A stretch of DNA of 64,000 bases from Flavobacterium tistrianum. Its GTDB lineage: Bacteria > Bacteroidota > Bacteroidia > Flavobacteriales > Flavobacteriaceae. How positions within the stretch are numbered: position 1 is the stretch's first letter; each line of letters starts with the position of its first letter. This document shows, piece by piece, positions 8,004 through 16,771 of this stretch. The notes beneath the pieces are model-generated. The model was not told the origin of the DNA, did not search any database, and saw only the letters and a program-made list of their open reading frames with translations. The position numbers and the translations under genes are program-made. Location: contig NZ_QJRH01000067.1 of NCBI RefSeq assembly GCF_003254545.1, positions 62,001 through 126,000 on the forward strand, given 5' to 3'.

Positions 8004-8027
8004 AAAAAAAGCCCTGATAAAGGGCTT
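8004..8027 (-). terminator. Terminator of the 8042-8464 gene
   Basis: The stem AAGCCCT/AGGGCTT (8009-8015 with 8021-8027) is followed on the minus strand by a run of seven T. It lies 14 bases past the stop of the membrane-protein gene. Confidence 0.75.
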
Positions 8028-8041
8028 TTAATTGGTATTTT

Positions 8042-8464
8042 TTAGAACCAAAGATTCCATGGAATTCTACTTAAAATAAGCAATAATCCTAATGTGTAAA
8101 AAATAGCAAAGGTTTTAAATTTAGCTTCGCTATTCACTAATTTTTTATGTTTAGACCACCCAATAGTAATTAGGATGATAGCAATAATGTTAATTAGAGG
8201 GTGCTCTAATGACGTTAATCTTAATTCAGCATTAGACATTTGTCCAAATGCTGCTTTTCCAAGTGGAGAAACAAAATATAAGATTAAACCAATCAATAAT
8301 TGCGTGTGTGTGCCGATTAAAGCAAATAAAGCGATTTTACGGTCTTTAGCTGTAAACTCTTTTTTTGAAGTTACTCCGATAATAGCGTTAACAACTGCTA
8401 CTACTAGAAGAAGCAATGCTAAGTATGCCCAGCCAGAGTGAAATTTTTGTAGAAAATTATACAT
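8042..8464 (-). CDS. Small four-helix membrane protein of unknown function
   Basis: A 140-residue integral membrane protein with four predicted transmembrane segments (about residues 10-32, 46-66, 86-104 and 118-136). Histidines near membrane faces (FHSGW, GTHTQ, LEHPL) recall heme-binding membrane proteins, and similar Flavobacterium proteins are sometimes labelled cytochrome b-like. No definite heme motif can be assigned from this sequence. It is monocistronic, with its own terminator and a TATATTTG -7 element upstream. Confidence 0.75.
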   Translation of the reverse strand: MYNFLQKFHSGWAYLALLLLVVAVVNAIIGVTSKKEFTAKDRKIALFALIGTHTQLLIGLILYFVSPLGKAAFGQMSNAELRLTSLEHPLINIIAIILITIGWSKHKKLVNSEAKFKTFAIFYTLGLLLILSRIPWNLWF

Positions 8465-8487
8465 AAGGGGTGTTTTTTGTTCAAAAA

Positions 8488-8495
8488 CAAATATA
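8488..8495 (-). promoter_or_regulatory. -7 promoter element for the 8042-8464 gene
   Basis: On the minus strand this reads TATATTTG, a full match to TAnnTTTG, 23 bases ahead of the start codon. No well-placed TTG was found upstream. Confidence 0.4.
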
Positions 8496-8510
8496 ACAAA
8501 AATGGCTATA

Positions 8511-8550
8511 AAAAAACGGCATTAAACTTAAAAGTCAATGCCGTTTTTAT
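8511..8550 (-). terminator. Terminator of the TonB-dependent receptor gene
   Basis: Perfect 10-base arms AAACGGCATT (8514-8523) and AATGCCGTTT (8537-8546) are followed on the minus strand by a T run. They lie 26 bases past the receptor stop codon. Confidence 0.8.
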
Positions 8551-8571
8551 TATTTATTTAGATTCTAAATT

Positions 8572-11400
8572 TTAGAAATCGTAACGTAAACTAAAGTTCC
8601 AAGTTCTACCGAATCCGAAGAAAACCTGGTTAACATTTGCTACTCCTTGGTAAAGCATTCCATTAGAAGCATATGTTCCTTTAGATCCTACTGGTTGTCC
8701 TGATGCTACTGGTAAGTAATCATCTGCAAAAGTGTTAGTTCTAGACTCAGCAATGTAGATCTTATCAAATAAGTTGTTGATGTTTAATCTGAAATTAACT
8801 GATTTGTCTTTGTCTTTACCTACTAACATTTTGTATGAGAAACCAGCATCAAACAATCCGTAAGAAGGTAATTGTAAAGCACCTTTGTTGTTTGGATCTG
8901 AGAAGTTAATTGGGCTTAATCCAGCATACAATTTATCATTGTAGTTGTAGTTAGCATCGATAGTTACTCTTGTCAAAACTTCGTAAGAAGCTCCTAAAGA
9001 AGCTGTTAATTGAGCAGCATCACCAACTTTTACTTTGTCCATGTACACAGGAGTTGCTGTATATCCAGTTACTGGTGTGTTATCTGCTTGATAGTAAGCG
9101 TTAACAGTTGCATTTCCTTTGTACTCCCAAATACCGTAAGAGAACATACCGTTAACTCTAAATTTATCAGTAATGTTAGAAGAAAGTTCTAACTCAGCTC
9201 CAGAGTGTACCTCGTTAAGACCAACGTATTCTGTGTATGTACTTGCATCAGTTGGTAATGCGTTACCTTTTAAGTATCTGTCATTCCAAGTTGTGTTGTA
9301 CAAGTTAAGAGTTGCATTCAAGAATCTTGAACGGAAACCGTATCCAGCCTCAAATCCGATAATTTTTTCGTTAGTAAGGTTAGGGTTTACAGTAGATCTG
9401 TTGTTTGGATAAACTGAGTTAAAGAATGGTTGTCTTGAGTAGTATCCAGCATTAACGTAAACATTGTGTTTTTCGTTGATGTTGTAGTTAGCTCCTCCTT
9501 TAACGTTACCACCTAAGATGTTTTTGTAATCTGTAGATGCCAATGGATCTGTTGGTAAGTAAACGAAATCATCTTCTCTCTTAAATCCTTGTTGAGAAAT
9601 AGCTCCTTGAACAAATGCAGTCAAATTATCTTTAGAGTACTCTAATTGAGTAAATGCTCCATACCATCTTACTTTTCCAGTACTGTTGAATGAGATTTTT
9701 TCGTATTGTCTATCGTCAAAAACATTCCATTGTACTTTAGTAGCATAAGTTTCTGTAAGATGTCTTCCTCCTGGTTTTAAGCTTGCAACGTTGTTGTCAA
9801 AAAACTCGTCACCACCTAATCTGTCATTAACTACTGTAAAGTGGTATCCAGTATAAGTTCTCGCGTCTAAACCAAAATCTAATGTTAAAGTGCTAGATAA
9901 TTTTTTGTTTAAGTTAATCAAAGCTCCAAACCAGTCATGAGAGTTGATAGATGAAGTTTGTGAAATACCTGAAGTAGTATTGTAAACATAAGGAGATGTA
10001 GCAGTTCCTGAACCAGTTCTACCTGTTGAAGAGCTGTTTTGGTAAACACCACCAATTTGTGTTCTAGTTCTGTTTGCCCCATTGAAGAAAACACTTCCAG
10101 TACCGTTGTTCCATGCTTGGATTTTGTTGTAATCAACTGATCCGTCAGGTAATAAGAAAGCAGCAGAGTTATATAAGTTTCCTCCAATACCACCCGTAGC
10201 ACTTGCACCTGCTCCACGACCCATAGAAGCGTAAGCAACAGTAGAAAGTTTTGTAGTTTCGTTGATTTTGTAATCCCAGTTAAGAGAAGCTACTGGTTTG
10301 TGGTAGTAGTTTTTTCTGATGTTATATTCTTCACCATTTAAAGTTCCTGCGTCAGCATTATATCTGATGTTCGGCTCAGTTAAAGAACCATATTTTTGGT
10401 AAGTAGCAATAGTAGATACAGTAGATCTTTGGTTGTGCCATTGTGGCGCTCCTGTTACTGTCAATTGGAAATCGTGCTTATCATTTTTAGTAGCATATCC
10501 TAAAGCAATGTAGTAGTTAGAACCTTCAAATGCAGTACCATTGATGTATCCATCTCCCATTGTTTGAGATAATAAAACAGAAGCAGAAAGTCCGTTTGAT
10601 AATTTTCCAGTATTGTAAGAACCTTGAATTTTAAAGTTTCTTGCATTACCAAATCCAGAAGAGAATGATCCTCCTTCTTTCTTGTCAGAAGATTTAGTTA
10701 CAATGTTGATTGTTCCCCCTACAGATGGTGTAGCTAATTTAGAAGAACCTAAACCTCTTTGAACCTGCATAGCAGATGTTACATCTGATAAACCTGCCCA
10801 GTTACTCCAGTAAACAGAACCATTTTCCATGTCGTTAACTGGCATACCGTTAATCATAACTGCGATGTTATTTTGGTTGAAACCACGAATGTTAATTCTA
10901 GAATCTCCAAAACCACCACCTGATTTAGTAACGTAAACAGAAGGTGTGTTTCTTAAAATCTCTGGAAACTCTTGAGTTCCAAGTTTTTCTTGAATTTCAG
11001 CAGCTTTAATTGTAGAAACAGCTACTGGTGTTTTTCTGTCTTTTGCAATATCTACAACTGTACTTTTTACAACAATCTCGCTCAATTCGTTAGAATTTGA
11101 AGCTAAAGTGATTGTTCCTAAGTTTGTAGTTGCACCATTTGCTACTGTAAATTTTACAGTTTGGTTGTCATAACCTAAAAAAGAGATTACAATCTCTCCT
11201 GTGCTTGATGGCGATGTAAGTGTAAATTTACCATCAAAATCTGTTGAAGTTGCTATAGTAGATCCTTTGATCACTACATTTGCTCCTGGTAAACCTCCTG
11301 TTCCGTCGGTAATTTTACCAGTAACCTTTCCTTGAGAAAATACGGTCGAAACTATCATAAAAAATAGTCCAGTCAGTAACCAATTTTTCATTTTCTTCAT
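8572..11400 (-). CDS. TonB-dependent outer-membrane receptor with CarboxypepD_reg-like domain
   Basis: A 942-residue outer-membrane transporter. A signal peptide (about 1-22, ending VFSQ) is followed by a carboxypeptidase-regulatory-like beta-sandwich (about 24-110, with GLPGANVVIKG), a plug domain (about 120-235, with RINIRGFNQNN and PSVGGTINIVTKSS) and a 22-strand-type barrel ending in the terminal Phe (SLRYDF). This is the SusC-like architecture, but no SusD partner is adjacent, so the substrate is unknown. Iron chelates or a vitamin would be as likely as a glycan. It is monocistronic, with its own terminator and a candidate promoter. Confidence 0.92.
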   Translation of the reverse strand: MKKMKNWLLTGLFFMIVSTVFSQGKVTGKITDGTGGLPGANVVIKGSTIATSTDFDGKFTLTSPSSTGEIVISFLGYDNQTVKFTVANGATTNLGTITLASNSNELSEIVVKSTVVDIAKDRKTPVAVSTIKAAEIQEKLGTQEFPEILRNTPSVYVTKSGGGFGDSRINIRGFNQNNIAVMINGMPVNDMENGSVYWSNWAGLSDVTSAMQVQRGLGSSKLATPSVGGTINIVTKSSDKKEGGSFSSGFGNARNFKIQGSYNTGKLSNGLSASVLLSQTMGDGYINGTAFEGSNYYIALGYATKNDKHDFQLTVTGAPQWHNQRSTVSTIATYQKYGSLTEPNIRYNADAGTLNGEEYNIRKNYYHKPVASLNWDYKINETTKLSTVAYASMGRGAGASATGGIGGNLYNSAAFLLPDGSVDYNKIQAWNNGTGSVFFNGANRTRTQIGGVYQNSSSTGRTGSGTATSPYVYNTTSGISQTSSINSHDWFGALINLNKKLSSTLTLDFGLDARTYTGYHFTVVNDRLGGDEFFDNNVASLKPGGRHLTETYATKVQWNVFDDRQYEKISFNSTGKVRWYGAFTQLEYSKDNLTAFVQGAISQQGFKREDDFVYLPTDPLASTDYKNILGGNVKGGANYNINEKHNVYVNAGYYSRQPFFNSVYPNNRSTVNPNLTNEKIIGFEAGYGFRSRFLNATLNLYNTTWNDRYLKGNALPTDASTYTEYVGLNEVHSGAELELSSNITDKFRVNGMFSYGIWEYKGNATVNAYYQADNTPVTGYTATPVYMDKVKVGDAAQLTASLGASYEVLTRVTIDANYNYNDKLYAGLSPINFSDPNNKGALQLPSYGLFDAGFSYKMLVGKDKDKSVNFRLNINNLFDKIYIAESRTNTFADDYLPVASGQPVGSKGTYASNGMLYQGVANVNQVFFGFGRTWNFSLRYDF

Positions 11401-11426
11401 TTTGTTATTGAGTTTATTGTTTTTGG

Positions 11427-11434
11427 CAAAATTA
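11427..11434 (-). promoter_or_regulatory. -7 promoter element for the TonB receptor
   Basis: On the minus strand this reads TAATTTTG (TAnnTTTG), 26 bases before the ATG. No clear -33 TTG lies at the right spacing. Confidence 0.4.
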
Positions 11435-11656
11435 TAACAAATAACTCAGATAGTGTTATCGAAATGTTAAGAAAAAGCAGTTTTGTCTTTTGTGCTGCGT
11501 ATTAAAATGAATTTTTCTTTTTTCGTTATAAAAAATATTGTTTTCTTGAATTTATGCGAAGCTTTTTTGTTAAAAATGTAATTATTTGAGCAACGCTGTA
11601 AGTGAAAACAGGCAAATTGGCGGATAATTATGCTTTTTGTCGGTATTTTATGTAAA
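11435..11656. other. Gap with no recognisable gene
   Basis: The AT-rich remainder of the gap between the receptor and pgi. I see no open frame with coding character, no hairpin and no repeat in it. It probably holds upstream control sequence for the receptor. Confidence 0.5.
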
Positions 11657-11690
11657 AAACGTCCTAATTTTACTAGAAATTAGGACGTTT
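11652..11690 (-). terminator. Terminator of pgi
   Basis: Perfect 14-base arms beginning AAACGTCCTAATTT (11657-11670 with 11677-11690) and a 6-base loop, followed on the minus strand by T residues. It lies 32 bases past the pgi stop. Confidence 0.85.
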
Positions 11691-11722
11691 CAAATGTTAG
11701 AGAATATTTAATAAAATGTTTT

Positions 11723-13366
11723 TTACTTATTTTTTAAGAAATGATTTAACAAAAATGAAGTTGAACTGTCGTGGTTCTTAACAGTCTTAGAATTGATTTC
11801 ATCTAAGATAGAATTTGCCAATTGTTTACCTAGTTCAACTCCCCATTGGTCAAAACTGAAAATGTTCCAGATAACTCCTTGAACAAAAATCTTATGCTCG
11901 TATAATGCAATTAAAGAGCCTAAGCTTTTTGGAGTTAGTTTTTGAATCAAAATAGTATTCGTTGGTTTGTTTCCAGTGAAAACTTTAAAAGGCAATAGAT
12001 AAGATGCTTTTTCAGCGGCTAATCCTTGTTTGTCAAATTCTGCTTGAACCTGCGCTTCTGTTTTGCCATTCATTAAAGCTTCAGTCTGAGCAAAAAAGTT
12101 AGACATTAATTTATTATGGTGATCTTCGTTACCATAAAGAGGTTTTACAAATCCCACAAAATCTGTTGGAATTCTTTTTGTTCCTTGATGAATTAACTGG
12201 AAGAAAGCATGTTGTGAGTTTGTTCCTGGTTCTCCCCAAATAATTGTTCCAGTTTGGTAGTTAACCGGTTTTCCGTCACGACCAACACTTTTTCCGTTGC
12301 TTTCCATAAAAGCTTGTTGTAAATAAGGAGCAAGTTTGTGTAAATATTGTGTGTATGGAATCAAAGCTTCGCTTTCGGCACCATAAAAATTATTGTACCA
12401 AACACTTAATAAAGCTAAAATAACTGGAATGTTTTCATCAAATTCTGCCGATTTGAAATGTTCATCCATTTCATAGGCGCCACTTAATAAATCATTATAA
12501 TTATCAAATCCAACAGCCAAAGCAATACTTAAACCAACGGCACTCCATAAAGAAAATCTTCCGCCAACCCAATCCCACATCGGGAATACATTATTTGGGT
12601 TAATTCCGAATTCTGTTACTTTCTGAATGTTTGTAGAAACCGCTACGAAGTGTTTTGCAATGTCTTCTTGAGAAGCCGATTTTAAGAACCATTCCTTAAT
12701 AGTCTCAGAATTAGAAAGCGTTTCCTGGGTAGTAAAAGTTTTAGAAACAATTACAAATAAAGTAGTTTCAGGGTTTAGTTTTTTGATAACTTCATTTACG
12801 TGGTCACCATCAACATTCGAAACGAAATGAGTGTTTAAGTGATTTTTGTAAAACTGTAAAGCTTCAACAGCCATAACAGGACCAAGGTCAGAACCACCAA
12901 TTCCAATATTTACAATATCAGTAAAAGCTTTTCCGGTATATCCTTTTCTTTGCCCAGAGATTACTTCTTGAGTAAAGTTTTTGATTTTATTTTTTACTTC
13001 GTAAACTTCAGGGATTACATTTTCTCCGTCAACCTTAATTACTGCCGATTCTGGAGCGCGTAATGCTGTATGTAAAACTGCACGGTTTTCTGTCTGATTG
13101 ATTAATTCTCCACCAAAATATTGTGCTATTGCATCTTTTAGTCCGATCGAATTTGCTAATTCTAATAAAAGCGAAACTGTTTCCTGACTAATATTGTTTT
13201 TTGAGTAATCTACTAAAAAATCATTCCATTGCAAGTTGAATTTTTCAGCACGTGCACTATCTTGTTGAAACAATTCTTGTATTGTGGTTTCGTGAATTGC
13301 GTTATAGTGGTTCTGTAGATTTTTCCACGCTTCAGTCCCAGTTGGGTTTGTTGTGTTTAAAGCCAT
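11723..13366 (-). CDS. pgi: Glucose-6-phosphate isomerase
   Basis: A 547-residue cytoplasmic enzyme that interconverts glucose 6-phosphate and fructose 6-phosphate. Full-length match to the long bacterial PGI type: [12 protein letters not shown], the phosphate-binding [23 protein letters not shown] (signature 1 region), and the C-terminal [10 protein letters not shown] signature. It is monocistronic, with a strong terminator and a TATTTTTG -7 element upstream. Confidence 0.97.
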   Translation of the reverse strand: MALNTTNPTGTEAWKNLQNHYNAIHETTIQELFQQDSARAEKFNLQWNDFLVDYSKNNISQETVSLLLELANSIGLKDAIAQYFGGELINQTENRAVLHTALRAPESAVIKVDGENVIPEVYEVKNKIKNFTQEVISGQRKGYTGKAFTDIVNIGIGGSDLGPVMAVEALQFYKNHLNTHFVSNVDGDHVNEVIKKLNPETTLFVIVSKTFTTQETLSNSETIKEWFLKSASQEDIAKHFVAVSTNIQKVTEFGINPNNVFPMWDWVGGRFSLWSAVGLSIALAVGFDNYNDLLSGAYEMDEHFKSAEFDENIPVILALLSVWYNNFYGAESEALIPYTQYLHKLAPYLQQAFMESNGKSVGRDGKPVNYQTGTIIWGEPGTNSQHAFFQLIHQGTKRIPTDFVGFVKPLYGNEDHHNKLMSNFFAQTEALMNGKTEAQVQAEFDKQGLAAEKASYLLPFKVFTGNKPTNTILIQKLTPKSLGSLIALYEHKIFVQGVIWNIFSFDQWGVELGKQLANSILDEINSKTVKNHDSSTSFLLNHFLKNK

Positions 13367-13399
13367 TTTTATCTATAATTGAGTTTGTTTTCTGAAACA

Positions 13400-13407
13400 C
13401 AAAAATA
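13400..13407 (-). promoter_or_regulatory. -7 promoter element for pgi
   Basis: On the minus strand this reads TATTTTTG, matching TAnnTTTG, 33 bases before the pgi start codon. No obvious -33 TTG. Confidence 0.35.
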
Positions 13408-13501
13408 CTGAAATAACTTTTAAAAGGGGAGCGGTTTGCGATTATATAACAATAAGTTACGAAAACGTTTTATGAGTAAATCATAGCTTTTTCCAAACAA
13501 C

Positions 13502-13966
13502 TTAAGCTGTTACAGATTTTCCGCCTTGCGTAGTATTGGTTACGGCATATTTAAGTAAGTTGTTTGCAAAAGTGTACGACCTCTTTTGAATTGTTCCTTC
13601 CCAGTTTGGAAACGAGGCTGTTTTTATTTTAAAAGTTATAGTCTTATTTGTTTCGTCAATTTCATATTCGCCAAAATGCGAATTGCTTCCCTGCACAATG
13701 GCTGCATTTTCCTCGGGTGTGCATTTGTTTTTATCTCCAGAAGCAATTTTAGCTCTTTTGTCTTTATAAATCTGAACTGCATAATTTCCTTTTTCATCAA
13801 AGAACAAAAAGCCCTTCGGGTTTACATCATATGGAAGGTTTTTGGTTCCGTCAGAATTTGTGTTTTCAACCGAAACCAAGGTCCAAGAACCTGAAAATTC
13901 AGATTTTTTTTGCGCGTGTATTGAATTTAAAATCAAAAGCGGTAGAATTAAAATTACGTTTTTCAT
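13502..13966 (-). CDS. Secreted lipocalin-like protein
   Basis: A 154-residue protein with a signal peptide (about 1-18, ending SIHAQ) and a single lipocalin-like domain: FSGSWTLVSVENT at the start of the barrel, PKGFLFFDEKGNYAVQIY, and a tail of beta strands. The family (Lipocalin_5-like) is of unknown ligand. It lies 11 bases downstream of the SDR gene on the same strand, so it is probably co-transcribed with it and under control of the divergent AraC regulator. Confidence 0.75.
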   Translation of the reverse strand: MKNVILILPLLILNSIHAQKKSEFSGSWTLVSVENTNSDGTKNLPYDVNPKGFLFFDEKGNYAVQIYKDKRAKIASGDKNKCTPEENAAIVQGSNSHFGEYEIDETNKTITFKIKTASFPNWEGTIQKRSYTFANNLLKYAVTNTTQGGKSVTA

Positions 13967-13977
13967 CTTTTGAAAGT

Positions 13978-14538
13978 TTAATAGTTTACTTTGATAATTT
14001 CTCCATTTATAGTTTCTTCAATACTTTTTGCATAAGCATTTATTAAATCTTCAGTCGGAATATCCGCTACTTTTGCCGGACTAATAGCATTTATTCTGAT
14101 TCCTCTTTCTAATTCTAACGAAGTTGCCAAAACAAAACTTTTGATTCCGCCATTTACAATCGCTTTACTAATATTGTTCTTTACGGGTTTATCGCCCATT
14201 TTTCCTGAAGTGAGTGTAAATGATCCGTTATCGTTTAAATGTTTTTGTCCAATTAAAACCAGATTAATTTGCCCAAGCAATTTGTTCTGAATGCCAATAT
14301 TTAGTTTTTTTTCGTCAAGCGAAAGTAAATCACCTGTGTAGCAATCGCCCGCCACACAAATACAAGCATCAATGTTTTTAACTTCTTCGAATAGTTTTTC
14401 GATCGAATTTGAATCTGATAAGTCGACTCTGAAATCTCCGCTGTTTCTTCCAGCCGAAATTATTTCATGATTTTTTTCGAAAGCAGGATACAATATTTTG
14501 CCAATTTCTCCATTTGCTCCAATTAAAAGTATTTTCAT
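13978..14538 (-). CDS. Short-chain dehydrogenase-like protein lacking the YxxxK pair
   Basis: A 186-residue Rossmann protein. GANGEIG (residues 8-14) is the dinucleotide-binding turn and RINAISPAK matches the SDR C-terminal region. The usual catalytic Tyr-x-x-x-Lys is absent: the corresponding segment reads SGKMGDKPVKNNISKAIVNGG. A subgroup of short SDRs is similarly built, so the protein may reduce a substrate by another mechanism or only bind NAD(P). It is divergent from the AraC regulator and followed by the lipocalin-like gene. Confidence 0.82.
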   Translation of the reverse strand: MKILLIGANGEIGKILYPAFEKNHEIISAGRNSGDFRVDLSDSNSIEKLFEEVKNIDACICVAGDCYTGDLLSLDEKKLNIGIQNKLLGQINLVLIGQKHLNDNGSFTLTSGKMGDKPVKNNISKAIVNGGIKSFVLATSLELERGIRINAISPAKVADIPTEDLINAYAKSIEETINGEIIKVNY

Positions 14539-14566
14539 TTTGCAGATTTTTATTTGTTAGCTGAAA

Positions 14567-14574
14567 CAAAATTA
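14567..14574 (-). promoter_or_regulatory. -7 promoter element for the SDR-lipocalin operon
   Basis: On the minus strand this reads TAATTTTG (TAnnTTTG), 28 bases before the SDR start. The expected -33 region coincides with a direct repeat that may be the AraC-type operator. Confidence 0.4.
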
Positions 14575-14592
14575 AGAGGTTAGCATTCTCTG

Positions 14593-14622
14593 AAAATTGT
14601 ACTTATTGGTACTAAAATTGTA
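14593..14622. promoter_or_regulatory. Candidate AraC-family operator: direct repeat spaced 21 bases
   Basis: AAAATTGTA occurs at 14593-14601 and again at 14614-14622, a 21-base period or two helical turns. Direct repeats with this spacing are typical of AraC-family half-sites. They lie between the SDR -7 element and the regulator start. Confidence 0.4.
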
Positions 14623-14632
14623 TTTTAGCATA

Positions 14633-15475
14633 ATGACAAACAAGAATTTATATCTTCCCTTTGAAGTTGATTTTAAAGAACTCGAACAGTTTCCGAAAAC
14701 TATTAGGAAAAACAATTTCTTTGAATTGATTTATATTGTTGATGGAAAAGGAATTCAGGTTATCAATAACAATAAATTTCAGTACCGAAAAGGGAATATG
14801 TTTTTGGTAACGCCACAAGATGTGCATTCATTTGAGATTATAACGCCAACAAAATTCTTTTTTCTTCGATTTAATGAATATTATGTAAAAGCAGGTTCTC
14901 AAAATGGGCAATCTGAAGCCGTTTTGCGAATGGAGTATATTCTTCAAAATGCAAGTCATCGCCCAGGATGCATTTTGAAAAATCAAATTGATAAACCTTT
15001 AATTGCTTCTTTAGTAGAGAATATACTCAGTGAACAAAACAATCAGCAGATTTATCATCAAAAGATTATTGAGCAGATTGTAAATACAATAATTACAATT
15101 GTGGCGAGAAACATTGCTTTGAAACTTCCAAAGAATATTAAAGAAACAACCGGAGAAATGGTTCTTGAAATTCTACATTATATTCAAGAGAATATTTACA
15201 ATCCAAAAGAATTAAAATCAGAAAAAATAAGCGAATATTTCAATATCACGCTTAATTATTTGGGTAAATATTTTAAAAAGCAAACGGGAGAAACACTGCA
15301 AGAATATATTGCAAACTATAAATTGAGATTAATTGAAGCCAGACTTTTGAATAGCGATATGCGAATTAATGAAATCGCAGATGAATTAAATTTTTCTGAC
15401 GAAAGCCATTTAAACAAAGTTTTTAAAAAACATAAGGGAATGAATCCTTCTGAATTTAGAAAAAGATATTCCTAA
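14633..15475 (+). CDS. AraC-family transcriptional regulator
   Basis: A 280-residue regulator: an N-terminal cupin-like sensing domain (about 1-130, with QYRKGNMFLVTPQDVHSF) and a C-terminal double HTH (about 180-280) containing YFNITLNYLGKYFKKQTGE and INEIADELNFSDESHLNKVF followed by KKHKGMNPSEFRKR, the AraC signature. I chose the ATG at 14633 because the longer frame begins with an atypical hydrophobic stretch and would overlap the operator-like repeats. It is transcribed divergently from the SDR gene, so that operon is its likely target. Confidence 0.9.
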   Translation: MTNKNLYLPFEVDFKELEQFPKTIRKNNFFELIYIVDGKGIQVINNNKFQYRKGNMFLVTPQDVHSFEIITPTKFFFLRFNEYYVKAGSQNGQSEAVLRMEYILQNASHRPGCILKNQIDKPLIASLVENILSEQNNQQIYHQKIIEQIVNTIITIVARNIALKLPKNIKETTGEMVLEILHYIQENIYNPKELKSEKISEYFNITLNYLGKYFKKQTGETLQEYIANYKLRLIEARLLNSDMRINEIADELNFSDESHLNKVFKKHKGMNPSEFRKRYS

Positions 15476-15491
15476 TAATTAAGAGGTTTAA

Positions 15492-16112
15492 TTACCAAAA
15501 CTTCCACCAAGGCCTCTTGTTGATTTCTATGACTTTTTTAGTAGTATCAACATCAATTCTTTTCGGAGATTCGGTTTTGATTTTAGAATCATCAAAAAAT
15601 AATTCACCATTATCACTCATTCCGAGTGGAGATTTTGTTCTTTCTTTCCAAATTTCAGTTTGTAATTCTGGGATTAAAACGGCATCGATTTTTTCGCGAA
15701 AGCGCTTTTGAGCTTTTTCTATAATTTCTTCTTCTAAGTTTGAAGATGAATTTTTGAAAAGCGAAATCGAATTGTCTGGAATGTTTAAAAGGAAAACTTG
15801 GGTTTTATCGCCAATTTTCTGAATGTCCAATACCTTAAAATAAGCGATTGAATCTAAAAGATAATGTCCAATTTTTGCCGAATCAGGATTAAATTTTGAC
15901 AAATCTTTGGCATGCGCGCTTGCAATCAAATATCTGAAATTTCCAGAAAGACCTCCGCCAATCGAACTCATATCGGTAAAACCTTTTTCTTGAATAATTT
16001 GTCCGACTTTATAATTTAAAATTAAACTTTCAGGAAGAGTTGTGTCTCTGTAAAATAATTTTAAACCAGAAAAAGTTTCATGATACATGGTTTTGAGGCG
16101 ATCATTTTTCAT
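15492..16112 (-). CDS. Unknown protein
   Basis: A 206-residue protein that I do not recognise. The frame is open up to 16190, but the ATG at 16112 (MKNDRLKTMYHETFSG) avoids a 50-base overlap with the upstream SMI1/KNR4 gene. It has no signal peptide or membrane segment and ends in a Trp-rich RPWWKFW. A SIGGGLSGNFRYLI stretch follows the N-terminal quarter. It is probably co-transcribed with the SMI1/KNR4 protein, 28 bases upstream, which raises the possibility of an immunity or effector-related pair; this is inference only. Confidence 0.65.
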   Translation of the reverse strand: MKNDRLKTMYHETFSGLKLFYRDTTLPESLILNYKVGQIIQEKGFTDMSSIGGGLSGNFRYLIASAHAKDLSKFNPDSAKIGHYLLDSIAYFKVLDIQKIGDKTQVFLLNIPDNSISLFKNSSSNLEEEIIEKAQKRFREKIDAVLIPELQTEIWKERTKSPLGMSDNGELFFDDSKIKTESPKRIDVDTTKKVIEINKRPWWKFW

Positions 16113-16140
16113 GATTTTCGATTTTATAGAATAGATGTTT

Positions 16141-16746
16141 TTAATATCTCCATTTTCTAACGATGTCTTTTCCAAATAGATCTTCAGCAATTTCTTCAGT
16201 CCATTTTTCTACTTGTTCTTGTCCAACTTCGCCGAAAAGATCAGCTTGTGCAAAAATTAGACAGCCTTTAATATAATCATCAACATCTTGGAACATTTTT
16301 GTTATGAAAGGTTTAGTGTCGTGATCGTAATAATAGATTTCTTTTGTTTTGTTATGAAAACAGAACATATTTCCATTTCCTAAGTAATCACTAAACGTAA
16401 TTAGGTGTGGTAACAAAATTTTATCTTCTTTTGAGAATTCAGGCCCATAAGGATTGTCTTCTTCCCAGATATCTTTGATCCACATAATATCTTCAAAGCT
16501 TTGTAATTCTTCGCCAATATCAGCAATTCCTAAAGTATTATAAAAAGTCTTCAATCCGCTGGGTAAGGTAGTTTTTAGACGCTTCTCTAAATTTTCAATT
16601 TCCTCAATTGAAATTGGAGATTTTAGTTCATTACTCCAATTTTCTGCTAACGATTCAATGATTAATTTTGATTTTTCATCCCAGCCAATATCGCCTATTT
16701 TTTCAAAAGGAATAATGATGTCACTTTTCTGATTGATATCTGTCAT
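16141..16746 (-). CDS. SMI1/KNR4-type protein
   Basis: A 201-residue acidic cytoplasmic protein with a SMI1/KNR4 (SUKH)-like core: SPISIEEIENLEKRLKTTLP, LKTFYNTLGIAD and a later DYLGNGNMFCFHNKTKEIYYYDHDT in three-residue-spaced strands. SUKH proteins often act as immunity partners of contact-dependent toxins, but many are of unknown role. The ATG at 16746 (MTDINQK) was chosen over one further upstream that would overlap the M23 peptidase gene. No toxin gene is visible nearby. Confidence 0.72.
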   Translation of the reverse strand: MTDINQKSDIIIPFEKIGDIGWDEKSKLIIESLAENWSNELKSPISIEEIENLEKRLKTTLPSGLKTFYNTLGIADIGEELQSFEDIMWIKDIWEEDNPYGPEFSKEDKILLPHLITFSDYLGNGNMFCFHNKTKEIYYYDHDTKPFITKMFQDVDDYIKGCLIFAQADLFGEVGQEQVEKWTEEIAEDLFGKDIVRKWRY

Positions 16747-16771
16747 GATTGTTTTTTGGTAAAAAAAGGTC

